From the NCBI GenBank assembly GCA_947499505.1, contig CANMOQ010000002.1:496001-560000 (forward strand): a stretch of DNA of 64,000 bases, given 5' to 3'. Shown piece by piece: positions 42,916 through 52,428 of this stretch (positions are counted from its first letter, which is position 1; each line of letters begins with the position of its first letter). A program made the translations under genes and the position numbers. This stretch comes from an uncultured Erythrobacter sp. (GTDB lineage Bacteria; Pseudomonadota; Alphaproteobacteria; Sphingomonadales; Sphingomonadaceae). The notes beneath the pieces were generated by a model. That model searched no databases. It saw only the letters and a list, made by a program, of their open reading frames with translations, and was not told where the DNA came from.

Positions 42916-45087
42916 ATGGCTGATCAATCCAGTATGACAGAGGCTCAACCCTCATATCCTGCCGGTGCCGGTGGCACCGAAAACGATATCTTTCACCTCA
43001 ATCTTGATCGTTACATTAACGAGGCCCGCTCGCTGCGCTATTGGCTTGGGGGCATCATAACCTTCATGATCCTAGCGGGTCTCATGGTGACCTTGCTTGC
43101 GACGGAATTGTTCCGCGCCAACGCTCGTCTGGAGATCAATCAGCTGGCCGCCAACGTCACCGACATCGCGATGTTGGAAACGGACAGCACGGTCAACGAA
43201 CTCCAATATTTGAATACGCAATACGAGCTCTTGGAATCTCGTTTCATGACGTCGCGAGTGATCGAGGCAGGGAACCTGATGCGCAATCCCGACTTCCTGG
43301 CCGCAGTGGGCGTGGAAGATGAGACTGAGGTCACGCAGCAAGGCCTAGAAGACACCTTACTTGATAATTTGACCATCGAACCAATCGCTCAATCGAGTCT
43401 CGTGGATATTGGTTTTTCAAGCGCGGACCCAGAGGTCTCGGCAACTATTGCCAATCTTTGGGCGGATGAGTTTATTGCGGCCAACTATGAGAAGCGTTTC
43501 GGGACCAACATTGAGGCTCGCAACTTTCTTGAGCAACAAATTGAAGAATTGCGCATTCGCCTGGCGGAATCCGAAACTGAACTAGTCGAATATGCCAACG
43601 CGAATGGGATTCTGGTGCTCGAGAGCGGGGCGTCAGAAGATGGTGGTTCCAGCACTGCTAGCCAATCCTTGATTGCCTCTGACCTATCCGCGATCAACTC
43701 GGCTCTGGCGAAAGCGGTAACTGATCGCATTGTGGCCGAGGCAAACTTACGCGCTGGTGCTGTTGAAGGCGGTAGCTCACAAGATGCCTTGGCAAACAGG
43801 CTCGCGGTTGCAGAGGGCGAACTCGCGTCCCTCAAAGCCAATTTTGGGGAAGGTTATCCGCTCCTTATCCAAAAGGATGCTGAGGTGGCCTCCTTGCGTA
43901 AAGCGGTTGATGATCTTCGCGGCTCGAAACTATCGGACCTGCAAGCGAATTTAAACGCCTCAGTGCTACGCGAGCGAGAACTGCGAGGAGAGCTTCAGGC
44001 TGCAAAATCGAACTTCCTTGGTCAGCAAGGCCAAGGCATCCAGTATGGTATTTTGAAGCGTGAGGCAGATACGAACCGGGAGCTCTATGAGGCGCTGCTC
44101 CAGCGTTACAAAGAGCTTGAAGCAGCTGGGGCAGGCCAGAATAACATCAAGCTGATTGATGAAGCATATGTGCCGGACGAGCCTTACTCACCTTCGTTGT
44201 TGCTCAATCTTGCTGCAGCACTCGCGCTCGGGCTGGGGGCATGCGTTGCTATCGTATATCTCAGAACGGCACTCAGTCAGACCCTGAGGGATCCTCATGA
44301 CGTGAAACGCCGTCTTGGACTGACTTTGCTCGGCGCTATACCTGACGCAAGAACAGACGATATTGTGCCGGAAATCATCCATCGGGCATCTGAAACCAAT
44401 GAAGCCTATGCTTCCATACGGACGAATTTGAGCTTCCTGACGTCGGATGGGGCGCCCGATACGATAATGGTAACCTCGTCTGTGCCAAGCGAAGGTAAGA
44501 GCGTCTCTGCAACGGCTCTCGCCACAAGCTTCTCTCAGCTTGGCAAGAGAACTCTGCTTATCGACGCCGATTTGAGGAACACGCGGCTGGTAGAAATGCT
44601 GGATATTGACGCGCCTCCGAAGCTCGGTTTGTCGTCACTTTTGACGAACAAGAACCTTCGTGTGGACGAGGTTGTTCACCCTCAAGAGCGGTTTGGCTTT
44701 GACTTTCTCCCTGTTGGGCAGACGCCGCCTAATCCGGTTGAATTGCTTGCTAGCGAGCGCTTGAAGGAAGTAATCGATGAGGCGAAAGGCCAATATGATC
44801 AAATCATCGTTGATAGTGCTCCGATGCTTGCGTTGGCTGACGCAATTGAACTCTCCAAGGCCGTCGAAGGCGTCATATACGTGATCGAAGCGGATCGTAT
44901 TAAACTGCGAGGGATTGAGAATGCCCTCACTCGCTTGCGGACTGCTGATGCGACAATCCTTGGCGCGATTGTGACTAAGATTAACGAAGGGGACTCCGCG
45001 TACGGCTACGGATATGGCTACGGATACGGCTACGGTTATGGCTATGGGAGTAGCGCTCGCGACGATGATGGCGACGACAAAGCGTAA
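42916..45087 (+). CDS. Wzc-like chain-length regulator and tyrosine autokinase
   Basis: A 723-residue inner-membrane co-polymerase. Transmembrane helices lie near 43-65 and 424-448, enclosing a periplasmic Wzz domain with a coiled coil. The cytosolic BY-kinase has Walker A in VPSEGKSVSA near 518-528 and Walker A' in LLIDADLRN near 544-552. The C-terminus bears eight consecutive Tyr-Gly dipeptides (45001-45048), the expected autophosphorylation cluster but in unusually regular form, then an acidic end. Its phosphorylation cycle controls assembly with the Wza-like partner. Confidence 0.93.
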   Translation: MADQSSMTEAQPSYPAGAGGTENDIFHLNLDRYINEARSLRYWLGGIITFMILAGLMVTLLATELFRANARLEINQLAANVTDIAMLETDSTVNELQYLNTQYELLESRFMTSRVIEAGNLMRNPDFLAAVGVEDETEVTQQGLEDTLLDNLTIEPIAQSSLVDIGFSSADPEVSATIANLWADEFIAANYEKRFGTNIEARNFLEQQIEELRIRLAESETELVEYANANGILVLESGASEDGGSSTASQSLIASDLSAINSALAKAVTDRIVAEANLRAGAVEGGSSQDALANRLAVAEGELASLKANFGEGYPLLIQKDAEVASLRKAVDDLRGSKLSDLQANLNASVLRERELRGELQAAKSNFLGQQGQGIQYGILKREADTNRELYEALLQRYKELEAAGAGQNNIKLIDEAYVPDEPYSPSLLLNLAAALALGLGACVAIVYLRTALSQTLRDPHDVKRRLGLTLLGAIPDARTDDIVPEIIHRASETNEAYASIRTNLSFLTSDGAPDTIMVTSSVPSEGKSVSATALATSFSQLGKRTLLIDADLRNTRLVEMLDIDAPPKLGLSSLLTNKNLRVDEVVHPQERFGFDFLPVGQTPPNPVELLASERLKEVIDEAKGQYDQIIVDSAPMLALADAIELSKAVEGVIYVIEADRIKLRGIENALTRLRTADATILGAIVTKINEGDSAYGYGYGYGYGYGYGYGSSARDDDGDDKA
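45001..45048 (+). repeat. short tandem repeat encoding (Tyr-Gly)x8
   Basis: Eight consecutive six-base units of the form TAY-GGN encode eight Tyr-Gly pairs at the end of the tyrosine autokinase gene. Third positions vary between units, so the repeat is imperfect at DNA level but exact in protein. Gain or loss of a unit would keep the frame. Confidence 0.9.
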
Positions 45088-45126
45088 TGGGACTTTTGGA
45101 GTAATATCATAAAGATCACCCACCCC

Positions 45127-46290
45127 ATGCGTTTGGCCTTAGCCGTTTTCTTCGGCCTACTGCTTGCTTGCCTTCTAACGCTTCAGGCGATCAGTATGGT
45201 CGCTATCCGTAGCGCACCAGAAACAGCAGTATCCGTGATGCCAATGAACGGAAAGGCATACGAGCGCTTGGCATTCAATAGAATGACACGCGGGGTTGCT
45301 GACCCAGCAGACCCTGGGCTCGTCGAAGAAGCTGCAATTTCTGTTGCTCCTTTGGCGCTTAAGGCGGTCGCGGCAGAGCCGCTGACGCCAAAGGCTCATG
45401 CAATCTTGTTGATGGCAGAGCGTGACAATACGACCCAAGCTCGGATCATGGAGGCGGTTAATGCGCTGGATCGCCGGGACCCCGCATTGCAGGGGGTAGT
45501 TTTGCAATCACAGCTCAACGCTACCGACTACAACGGAGCTTTTGAAACCATTGATCGACTGCTGAGGGTCAATCCTGAGTTAACTAGCCAGTTCTTTCCA
45601 GTTCTCTTAGTCGTTTTGCAAGACGGAGATGGAGCAGTACTGCTCGCCGATCTTTTTCGTGGCGAGCCTGGTTGGATGACACCTTTCTTAAGGTTCGCTG
45701 CTCTTGAAGAAACTGCCCTGCCAGACCTCCTTCAGCTGCGACAACTAATCCAAATCGAAGATCCTACCTTTCATGGCCGATTGATCGAAAGTCTGTTTAA
45801 AGAAGGTGAGTTTCAAGAAGCCTACGATGTGCATCAAGAGTTTTTCATTACCGACACCTCTTCCGACAATAGCCTCGGGGATTGGCAAGCGGGGCATCCT
45901 CCATTCAGCTGGTCTTTGGCAGATCAGGCCGGTTTCAGGGCACAGATAAAACGTAATGGTAGGGGTCTTGATATTTCCGTGGACTCCGGAAGAAGCGGAT
46001 TCTTGGCCAAGAAGGTCGTGCGGGTGGCAAATGAAGAGCCATTCCAAATAGCCGTAGCGCACTCTCTGTCGCCTGCAGATCAAATTCCAAGCACGAAACT
46101 CCAATTGCGCTGCGGTAACGAAAAGGAGGCCTTCTTCGACGCGCCTCTCAAAGCGGGAACAGCGGTCTTTCGTATTGCACGACGGCCGACAGACTGTGAA
46201 TTCATGGAAGTCGGTTTGTACTTGAGGGTCTTTTCAGGAGAACGAGCCGTTGCGGGTGCCATTGAATCTATCGAATTTTCAGAGACGTGA
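45127..46290 (+). CDS. membrane-anchored helical-repeat protein of unknown function
   Basis: A 387-residue protein with one N-terminal hydrophobic segment (residues 3-26) and a periplasmic remainder. Residues about 75-245 are alpha-helical and TPR-like (pairs of helices with LxxAxxxxP spacing). Residues about 255-387 seem beta-rich (FSWSLADQAGFRAQIKRNG, GLYLRVFSGERAVAGAI), like a carbohydrate-binding jelly roll. It directly follows the autokinase gene in the same direction. A role as a scaffold for glycan secretion is possible; no named family is recognised. Confidence 0.65.
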   Translation: MRLALAVFFGLLLACLLTLQAISMVAIRSAPETAVSVMPMNGKAYERLAFNRMTRGVADPADPGLVEEAAISVAPLALKAVAAEPLTPKAHAILLMAERDNTTQARIMEAVNALDRRDPALQGVVLQSQLNATDYNGAFETIDRLLRVNPELTSQFFPVLLVVLQDGDGAVLLADLFRGEPGWMTPFLRFAALEETALPDLLQLRQLIQIEDPTFHGRLIESLFKEGEFQEAYDVHQEFFITDTSSDNSLGDWQAGHPPFSWSLADQAGFRAQIKRNGRGLDISVDSGRSGFLAKKVVRVANEEPFQIAVAHSLSPADQIPSTKLQLRCGNEKEAFFDAPLKAGTAVFRIARRPTDCEFMEVGLYLRVFSGERAVAGAIESIEFSET

Positions 46291-46515
46291 TGGATGCGCT
46301 GGAGTTTCGCTCTGCAAACGCTCACCCAAAGCCCGACAGGATATTTAAGCAAATCGATCGCTTCGCGAGTCGCAGCTTTTTCAGATGGATTTCTGCACCA
46401 GGCTACTGAGGTACAACATTTTCAATTGGCTTGTCTGAAGTCGCTTAGCGCTCCAGAATAGAAGCGTAACACCGACCTCCGCCTCCTCAAACATGGCAAA
46501 GCAAAGAGCACTGAT

Positions 46516-47652
46516 TTGGCCCAAGAAACTGCCCCTAAGGTTCTCGTCATTTTCGGCACGCGGCCAGAGGCCATTAAGCTGTTTCCGGTCGTGCAGGCTT
46601 TGTCAGCAACCGACGGCTTGGAGCCGATTGTGTGCGTGACAGCGCAGCATCGCGCTATCCTTGATCAAGTGCTGGAGATTGGGCAGATCACGCCCGACTT
46701 TGATCTCGATATCATGCAGCCTGATCAAACGCTCGATGCGCTAACATCGCGGCTTTTGCTGAAAATTGGCGCTGTGATGGATGAGGTCAAACCTGACCGC
46801 GTGCTTGTCCAGGGAGACACGGCAACCGCGATGGTGGGTGCGCTGGCCGCCTATTACCGAAAAATCCCTGTTGGCCATGTCGAGGCCGGCCTGCGCAGCT
46901 ACAACATCTATCACCCATGGCCGGAAGAGGTGAATCGCAAGATCATCGGCACCATCGCCGATTTGCATTTTGCTCCAACGCAGACCTCGGCTGAGGCCTT
47001 GATGCGAGAGGCTGTCCCCAAGGAGCAGGTCCACATTACAGGCAATACTGTGATCGACGCCTTGCACTGGGTGACGCAGCGCATCGCTGATAATCCGGGC
47101 CTCGCCCGCGGTTTGGATGAGCTTAAGCAGCGATTTGCTGGCAAGCGTATCATTGGAGTGACCAGCCACCGGCGGGAAAACTTTGGCGGAGGATTGGAGA
47201 ATATCGCCAAGGCTATCGCTGACTTAGCCACGCGCGATGACACCGCGCTGATCTTTCCGGTCCACCCTAACCCCAATGTGCGAGCGGTTATGGACCAGGA
47301 GCTAAAGGGGTTGAGCAATGTCGCGATGATCGAACCGCTCGATTACCCGCACTTCGTACATTTGCTTGAGCTGGCAGACATCATGCTGACCGATAGCGGC
47401 GGGGTCCAAGAAGAGGCCCCTGCGCTGGGTAAGCCGGTGCTGGTGATGCGCGAGACCACCGAACGTCCTGAGGGCGTTGCCGCAGGGACCGCAAAGCTGG
47501 TGGGGACCGATCGTAAGGCTATCGTCGGGGCGTCCACGGCCTTGCTTGATGATCCCGCTGCTTATGCGGCAATGGCGCAGGCGCATAACCCGTTTGGCGA
47601 CGGACACAGCAGCGCACGGATCGCAAAACTGCTCTTTGATCAGCACTCATAA
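46516..47652 (+). CDS. wecB: UDP-N-acetylglucosamine 2-epimerase (non-hydrolysing)
   Basis: A 378-residue GT-B-fold epimerase interconverting UDP-GlcNAc and UDP-ManNAc. Motifs seen are IFGTRPEAIKL at 12-22, VQGDTATAM, GHVEAGLRSYN, HRRENFGGG and LTDSGGVQEEAPALGKPVLVMRETTERPEG split over the C-terminal half. The start is a TTG at 46516 with no ATG nearby in frame; the ribosome site is weak. Together with wecC it makes UDP-N-acetylmannosaminuronate. The 225 bases upstream hold no gene. Confidence 0.94.
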   Translation: MAQETAPKVLVIFGTRPEAIKLFPVVQALSATDGLEPIVCVTAQHRAILDQVLEIGQITPDFDLDIMQPDQTLDALTSRLLLKIGAVMDEVKPDRVLVQGDTATAMVGALAAYYRKIPVGHVEAGLRSYNIYHPWPEEVNRKIIGTIADLHFAPTQTSAEALMREAVPKEQVHITGNTVIDALHWVTQRIADNPGLARGLDELKQRFAGKRIIGVTSHRRENFGGGLENIAKAIADLATRDDTALIFPVHPNPNVRAVMDQELKGLSNVAMIEPLDYPHFVHLLELADIMLTDSGGVQEEAPALGKPVLVMRETTERPEGVAAGTAKLVGTDRKAIVGASTALLDDPAAYAAMAQAHNPFGDGHSSARIAKLLFDQHS

Positions 47653-47748
47653 ACCAGCGGCGCGGCCCGCCCACAGTATCGTTACCGCTAAATTTACCTG
47701 TTTGCCCCAATGACCTCAGACTGTTTTGGTTTTGAGGCAAACTCTTTC

Positions 47749-49014
47749 ATGCGCGGCGATGATCAACCCACTGTCTGTGTTATTGGCCTAGGATACATCG
47801 GGCTGCCCACTGCGGCCGTGATCGCCCGCACAGGTATGCGAGTGCACGGGGTGGATGTGTCCTCGGAAGTGGTCGACACGATCAACCGCGGCGAAATTCA
47901 CATTGAAGAAGTCGATCTCGATGGCTTGGTCCAAGGCGTGGTGCAGCGCGGATTTCTGAAGGCATCGACCGAGGTTGCAAGTTCAGACGTGTTCGTGATT
48001 GCGGTGCCAACACCATTTGAGAAAGATGGATCGCACACGCCCGACATTTCTTATGTCCTTGCGGCTGCGGAAGAAGTGGCAAAGGTGCTCAAGAGCGGCG
48101 ACACGATCATTCTTGAATCCACCTCGCCAGTAAAGACGACTGAGAAAATCCGCGATTCTATCGCCGCGAAACGCCCTGATCTGGCAATGCCGGGGCTAAG
48201 CGAGGGCACGCCGGATGTCGCGATTGCCTATTGTCCCGAACGTGTCTTGCCCGGGCGTATTCTAGAAGAATTGATCAACAATGATCGCTCAATCGGCGGA
48301 ATTACGCCGCGCTGTGCGCGCAAGGCGCTGGCCTTCTACAAACGTTTCGTACGCGGAGCATGTGTCACAACCGATGCGCGCTCTGCTGAAATGACGAAGC
48401 TTGTCGAGAACGCTTACCGCGATGTGAACATTGCCTTTGCCAATGAGCTTTCGATGATTTCTGATGCGATGCAATTGGATGTTTGGGAAGTCATCAAGCT
48501 CGCCAATCGCCATCCGCGCGTCAATATCCTGCAGCCAGGGCCCGGCGTGGGCGGGCATTGCATTGCGGTCGATCCATGGTTCATCGTGAACGGCGCACCT
48601 GATGAAAGTCCGCTCATCCGAACCGCGCGGCAGGTCAATGATGGCAAGATCCATCACGTGATCGCTCAAGCGCAAGCTCTTGTTAAGTCCAACCCGGACG
48701 CGAAAATCGCCTGCCTAGGCTTGGCGTTCAAGGCCAATATCGATGATCTGCGAGAGAGCCCCGCTCGGCTGGTGGCCTCGACTTTAGCGCGCGAGCACCG
48801 GGAGCGCATTCACATCGTCGAACCCTACATTGCCGATCTACCACTTGAGCTAAAGGGTACTGGCGCGCGGCTGTGTGACATCGATACCGCGATTGAAGAA
48901 TGCGAAGTGATGATCGTGCTCGTCGACCACGACCTCTTCAAATCCGTGCCTTTGGCGGAACGCGCTGACAAACAGGTTTATGACACCCGCGGGATTTGGC
49001 CTGACCAGCCTTAG
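47749..49014 (+). CDS. wecC: UDP-N-acetyl-D-mannosamine dehydrogenase
   Basis: A 421-residue UDP-sugar dehydrogenase that oxidises UDP-ManNAc to the uronate with two NAD. The NAD motif VIGLGYIGLPTAAVIA is near residue 10, the catalytic cysteine lies in GPGVGGHCIAVDPWF, and LGLAFKANIDDLRESPA marks the C-terminal domain. ATG at 47749 was preferred because GAGG lies upstream and it places the NAD motif at the usual distance; an in-frame ATG at 47710 is possible. It ends the glycan locus, converging with fabI. Confidence 0.93.
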   Translation: MRGDDQPTVCVIGLGYIGLPTAAVIARTGMRVHGVDVSSEVVDTINRGEIHIEEVDLDGLVQGVVQRGFLKASTEVASSDVFVIAVPTPFEKDGSHTPDISYVLAAAEEVAKVLKSGDTIILESTSPVKTTEKIRDSIAAKRPDLAMPGLSEGTPDVAIAYCPERVLPGRILEELINNDRSIGGITPRCARKALAFYKRFVRGACVTTDARSAEMTKLVENAYRDVNIAFANELSMISDAMQLDVWEVIKLANRHPRVNILQPGPGVGGHCIAVDPWFIVNGAPDESPLIRTARQVNDGKIHHVIAQAQALVKSNPDAKIACLGLAFKANIDDLRESPARLVASTLAREHRERIHIVEPYIADLPLELKGTGARLCDIDTAIEECEVMIVLVDHDLFKSVPLAERADKQVYDTRGIWPDQP

Positions 49015-49045
49015 CGGCCATTACCAATCACACTACATCGCAGCC

Positions 49046-49882
49046 CTACGACACAGTAATGTCAGGCGCGTCTTCCTGTTTCATCCCGACCACGTGATAG
49101 CCCGCGTCCACGTGCTGGACCTCGCCGGTTACGCCGCTGGAGAGGTTGGAAAGGAAATAGAGCGCTGATCCGCCCACCTCATCTATGGTGACATTGCGAC
49201 GCATTGGTGCGTTGTATTCATTCCATTTGAGGATGTAGCGGAAATCGCCAATTCCGCTTGCCGCCAAAGTCTTGATCGGCCCCGCGCTGATCGCGTTCAC
49301 CCGGATGCCTGCTGGCCCCAGATCATTGGCGAGATATTGCACACTGGTCTCCAATGCGGCCTTGGCCACGCCCATCACGTTGTAATGCGGGATGACTTTT
49401 TCCGCGCCATAATAGGTCAGCGTCAGAATGCTGCCGCCACCAGAGCCATCCTCTTGCAATGGCGGCATCATTTCCGCCGCGCGCTTGGTCACCGCGACCA
49501 GAGAATAGGCCGAGATGTTCATCGTCATCAGGAAATTATCGAGGCTGGTGTCGACATATTTGCCGCGCAGTTCCGATTTGTCGGAAAAGCCAATCGCGTG
49601 GACCACAAAGTCCAGCGTGTCCCAGCGTGATTTCAGCGTATCAAACGCGCTATCGAGCGACGCCATATCCGACACATCGCATTCGAACACAAAATCGCTG
49701 CCGAGCTGCTCTGCGAGTGGTTTGACCCGCTTGGCTAGCGCATCGCCCTGATAGGAAAACGCCAGCTCAGCGCCTTGCTCCGCCAGCTGCTTGGCAATGC
49801 CCCAGGCGATCGACTTGTCATTCGCGAGGCCCATAATCAGCCCGCGCTTGCCCTGCATTAGACCCTGACCAGCCGTACCCAT
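49046..49882 (-). CDS. fabI: enoyl-[acyl-carrier-protein] reductase (NADH)
   Basis: A 278-residue SDR that performs the last reduction in fatty-acid elongation. The GLANDKSIAWGIA cofactor motif is at 17-29, and the Y-x6-Y-x6-K catalytic pattern is intact in LTYYGAEKVIPHYNVMGVAK. The start at 49882 has GAGGAGG five bases upstream and avoids overlap with the YihY gene 13 bases before it; an extension to 49951 has no family support. It is the target of triclosan-type inhibitors in other bacteria. Confidence 0.94.
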   Translation of the reverse strand: MGTAGQGLMQGKRGLIMGLANDKSIAWGIAKQLAEQGAELAFSYQGDALAKRVKPLAEQLGSDFVFECDVSDMASLDSAFDTLKSRWDTLDFVVHAIGFSDKSELRGKYVDTSLDNFLMTMNISAYSLVAVTKRAAEMMPPLQEDGSGGGSILTLTYYGAEKVIPHYNVMGVAKAALETSVQYLANDLGPAGIRVNAISAGPIKTLAASGIGDFRYILKWNEYNAPMRRNVTIDEVGGSALYFLSNLSSGVTGEVQHVDAGYHVVGMKQEDAPDITVS

Positions 49883-49895
49883 CGCATCCTCCTCG

Positions 49896-50936
49896 TCACT
49901 CTTTACCTGCGTCTTGCGCGTCGCCGTCTTCGCTCGCTTGCCTGCTATCACTGTCAGGCTCTGCGAGCGCAGCGTTCAATTCCGCGCCGATCACCAGCCC
50001 TAGCCCCACCAGCCAGAAAAAGAAAAGCGCGATCATGATCCCGGCAAAACTGCCGTAGGTGAGATTGTAGGTAAAAAAGCTGCGCAGGATCGGCGGCAGC
50101 GCGCTGGAGACCCCCAGCCACCAGGCAGCGGTGAACAAAGCGCCCGGCCATTTGGGATAGGCCTTTGTGCGGTAATCCGCTGGGGTTAGCGTGTAGAACA
50201 GCATGTAGAGCGAGCCAAACAGGCCAAAGGCCGGGATAATGCGCGAGAGGCGCAAGGTGCCGACCGCTTCGGTCAATTGCGGGAAGCGCGCATCGATCAG
50301 CTGCTGAGCCGCGCCAATGGCAACCTGCGCAAACAATGATCCCATCAGCAGCACAACCGCGCCCAGGATCAGCCCTGCGGACAGCAGGCGGTATTTCCAG
50401 AACGCATGGCTGGCGACGGTGCCATAGGCGCGGCGTAGAATATCGCGAATGGTCTCAACCAGGCTGGAGACCGTCCACAGCGCGACGCCTGCGCCAACCC
50501 AGAGCAGCCAGCCGCTGCGTGCGCCCATTGTGTTGTTGGCCACCGGTGCGATGGTGTCAGCTACGATCGGTGGCATCGCGGTGAGCACTGTCGCGATCAG
50601 CTCAGCGCTGTTTTCCTTGCCTCCGACCAGCTCAAACAAAGCCGCGCCAAGGATAAAGAACGGGAAGATCGCCAGCATCGACAGATAGGCCAGATTGCCG
50701 GCGTGGATGAAGCCATCGTTATAGGTGCCGATTGCGGCGCGCTTCACCACGGTAAAGGCGCGCGAGCCCGGCCCCAGCGCGCTCAGCATTTTGCCGCGCA
50801 CGGAGAGCGGCGCTTCGCCTGTGCTCATCAGCCCTTGCGGGCTGGCCTGCGCGTTCAGCCGGGCGCGGCGCGCCTCTGGCGAGTGCGAGCGCACCTCGCG
50901 AAGATTGTCATTGGGAAGTCCTGTCGGCGCGCCCAT
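49896..50936 (-). CDS. YihY/virulence factor BrkB family membrane protein
   Basis: A 346-residue inner-membrane protein with about six helices. The N-terminal 60 residues are cytosolic; DGFIHAGNLAYLSMLAIFPF and the C-terminal TYGSFAGIMIALFFFWLVGLGLVIGAELNAAL are classic YihY motifs. The family was once mis-named ribonuclease BN and its role is unsettled. It is co-directional with fabI (13-base gap) and the J-domain gene (20-base gap), suggesting one transcript. Confidence 0.88.
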   Translation of the reverse strand: MGAPTGLPNDNLREVRSHSPEARRARLNAQASPQGLMSTGEAPLSVRGKMLSALGPGSRAFTVVKRAAIGTYNDGFIHAGNLAYLSMLAIFPFFILGAALFELVGGKENSAELIATVLTAMPPIVADTIAPVANNTMGARSGWLLWVGAGVALWTVSSLVETIRDILRRAYGTVASHAFWKYRLLSAGLILGAVVLLMGSLFAQVAIGAAQQLIDARFPQLTEAVGTLRLSRIIPAFGLFGSLYMLFYTLTPADYRTKAYPKWPGALFTAAWWLGVSSALPPILRSFFTYNLTYGSFAGIMIALFFFWLVGLGLVIGAELNAALAEPDSDSRQASEDGDAQDAGKE

Positions 50937-50956
50937 CGGTTAGAAAGCCCTAATGA

Positions 50957-51937
50957 TCACAGGCCAAATTTCTCGCGCGGTTTACCCGGATCGCTCCAGT
51001 CGCCGAGCTTTTCGGACAGGGCATCAAGGTCTTCGGGCAATTGGATCTCCAGCGTCACCAATTGATCACCGCGTTTGCCGCCCTTTTTGGTCCAGCCTTT
51101 GCCGCCCAGGCGCATGACTGTGCCGCCATTGGTGCCGGGTTTAATGGTCAGCATCACCGGACCATCAACGGTCGGGCATTTGACCTTTGCGCCGCGGATC
51201 GCCTCATCCAGGGTCAGCGGCAAATCCATGCGGATGTGATCGCCGTCGCGGCGGAAGAACGGATGGCTGCCAACTTCGACAATCACCAGGCCGTCACCTT
51301 TGCCGCCGGGGCCATCATGGCCCTTGCCCCTCAGGCGCATTTGCGTGCCGTCCTCGACGCCAGCGGGCAATTTCAGATCGATGGTCTTGCCATCGGCCAG
51401 AGTGATGCGTTGGTCTACGCCCGCTGCGGCATCGATGAACGGCACTGCCAGGCGGTATTGAATGTCTGCGCCCTTTTTGGGCGGAGGTGAGGGGCGCGCA
51501 TCAAATCCGCCGCGCCTTTGCCCGCCGCCCATTCCGCCCCTGGCGCCGCCGCGCGGTTTGCCGCCGCCGAACAGGCCCTCAAATAGATCGCCAAGGTCCA
51601 TATCGTCTGGACTGAAGCCGCCAAGGTCATCCGCGCTGTAGCTGCGCCGTGCGCCGGCTCCACCGCCAAATCCGCCTCCCGGGCCCCCGCTGAACCCGCC
51701 GAACGGATTGGTGGGATTGCCCTCCATATCAATTTCACCGCGATCAAACTGGGCGCGCTTGGCGCTGTCAGATAGCAGATCATAAGCTTTGGTCGCATCC
51801 GAAAAGCGCTCTGAGGCTTTGGGGTTGTCCTTATTACGGTCCGGGTGCAGCTCTTTGGCGAGCTTGCGATACGCGCTCTTGATCTCCTTTTCGGAGGCGG
51901 TGCGGGCAATGCCAAGGGTGCTATACGGGTCAGCCAT
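50957..51937 (-). CDS. CbpA-like J-domain co-chaperone
   Basis: A 326-residue class B J-protein. The J domain covers 1-70 with the HPD motif at 31-33 (KELHPDRNK). A long Gly/Phe and Gly/Arg-rich linker (about 75-150) follows, then the two C-terminal beta domains (ADIQYRLAVPFIDAAAGVDQ onward). The zinc-finger repeats of DnaJ are absent, as in CbpA. It stimulates DnaK ATPase and delivers substrates. It begins the minus-strand run leading to yihY and fabI. Confidence 0.9.
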   Translation of the reverse strand: MADPYSTLGIARTASEKEIKSAYRKLAKELHPDRNKDNPKASERFSDATKAYDLLSDSAKRAQFDRGEIDMEGNPTNPFGGFSGGPGGGFGGGAGARRSYSADDLGGFSPDDMDLGDLFEGLFGGGKPRGGARGGMGGGQRRGGFDARPSPPPKKGADIQYRLAVPFIDAAAGVDQRITLADGKTIDLKLPAGVEDGTQMRLRGKGHDGPGGKGDGLVIVEVGSHPFFRRDGDHIRMDLPLTLDEAIRGAKVKCPTVDGPVMLTIKPGTNGGTVMRLGGKGWTKKGGKRGDQLVTLEIQLPEDLDALSEKLGDWSDPGKPREKFGL

Positions 51938-52098
51938 AGCGTATTAGCTAAGTGTAACAGTCCCCCGGCGCAAGCGTGCACATGCGCTTGTCCTGTGTGG
52001 CGGGTCGCGAAACCGATGATGCGCGCTGAAATCGGAGAAATACCCCGCTTCAGAAATGAACCGTGTATTAGTTGCGATAAGTTGCTTAAAAAAATTCG

Positions 52099-52127
52099 TT
52101 GCTTCAATAATTCTTAACCACTATTCA
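52099..52127 (+). promoter_or_regulatory. sigma-70-like promoter of the small secreted protein gene
   Basis: TTGCTT (52099-52104) and TATTCA (52122-52127) are separated by 17 bases, about 60 bases upstream of the ATG at 52189, in an A/T-rich patch. The spacing is ideal; the boxes match the consensus partly. Confidence 0.45.
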
Positions 52128-52188
52128 CGATGGGGCAATGTAAGATGCGCGAATGTCGGCTCGATAATTTTGAATGAGGGATACTTAA

Positions 52189-52401
52189 ATGATTAAGAAG
52201 AATGTTTTTGCAGCTTTGGCCGTTCTCGGTCTCGCAAGCGCGCCAGTCATGGCGCAGGTTGCTGCACCTGTTGAAGCTGAAAGCGAACTGGGCGGCGGTA
52301 GTGCTGGCATCATCGCAGCTGGCCTGATCGCTGGTATCATCGCAATTGGCGTTTTCGCTTTTGCTGATGGTGACGACGATGATGCGCCAGTTAGCCCATA
52401 A
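52189..52401 (+). CDS. small exported protein with one membrane segment
   Basis: A 70-residue protein. Residues 1-22 look like a signal peptide (KK start, hydrophobic core, APVMAQ cleavage). A Gly/Ala/Ile-rich transmembrane segment lies at about 40-57, and the C-terminus is acidic (DGDDDDAPVSP). If the signal is cleaved, the mature protein is under 50 residues. It has its own promoter-like site and a strong terminator, so it is expressed alone. Similar mini-proteins occur in sphingomonads without known role. Confidence 0.75.
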   Translation: MIKKNVFAALAVLGLASAPVMAQVAAPVEAESELGGGSAGIIAAGLIAGIIAIGVFAFADGDDDDAPVSP

Positions 52402-52428
52402 TACGCTTTAGCGTTTTGAGGCGATTTG

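Noticed and set aside
44990..45060. Short regular repeats resembling a CRISPR array
   Set aside because: The six-base units lie in frame inside the tyrosine autokinase gene with no spacers.
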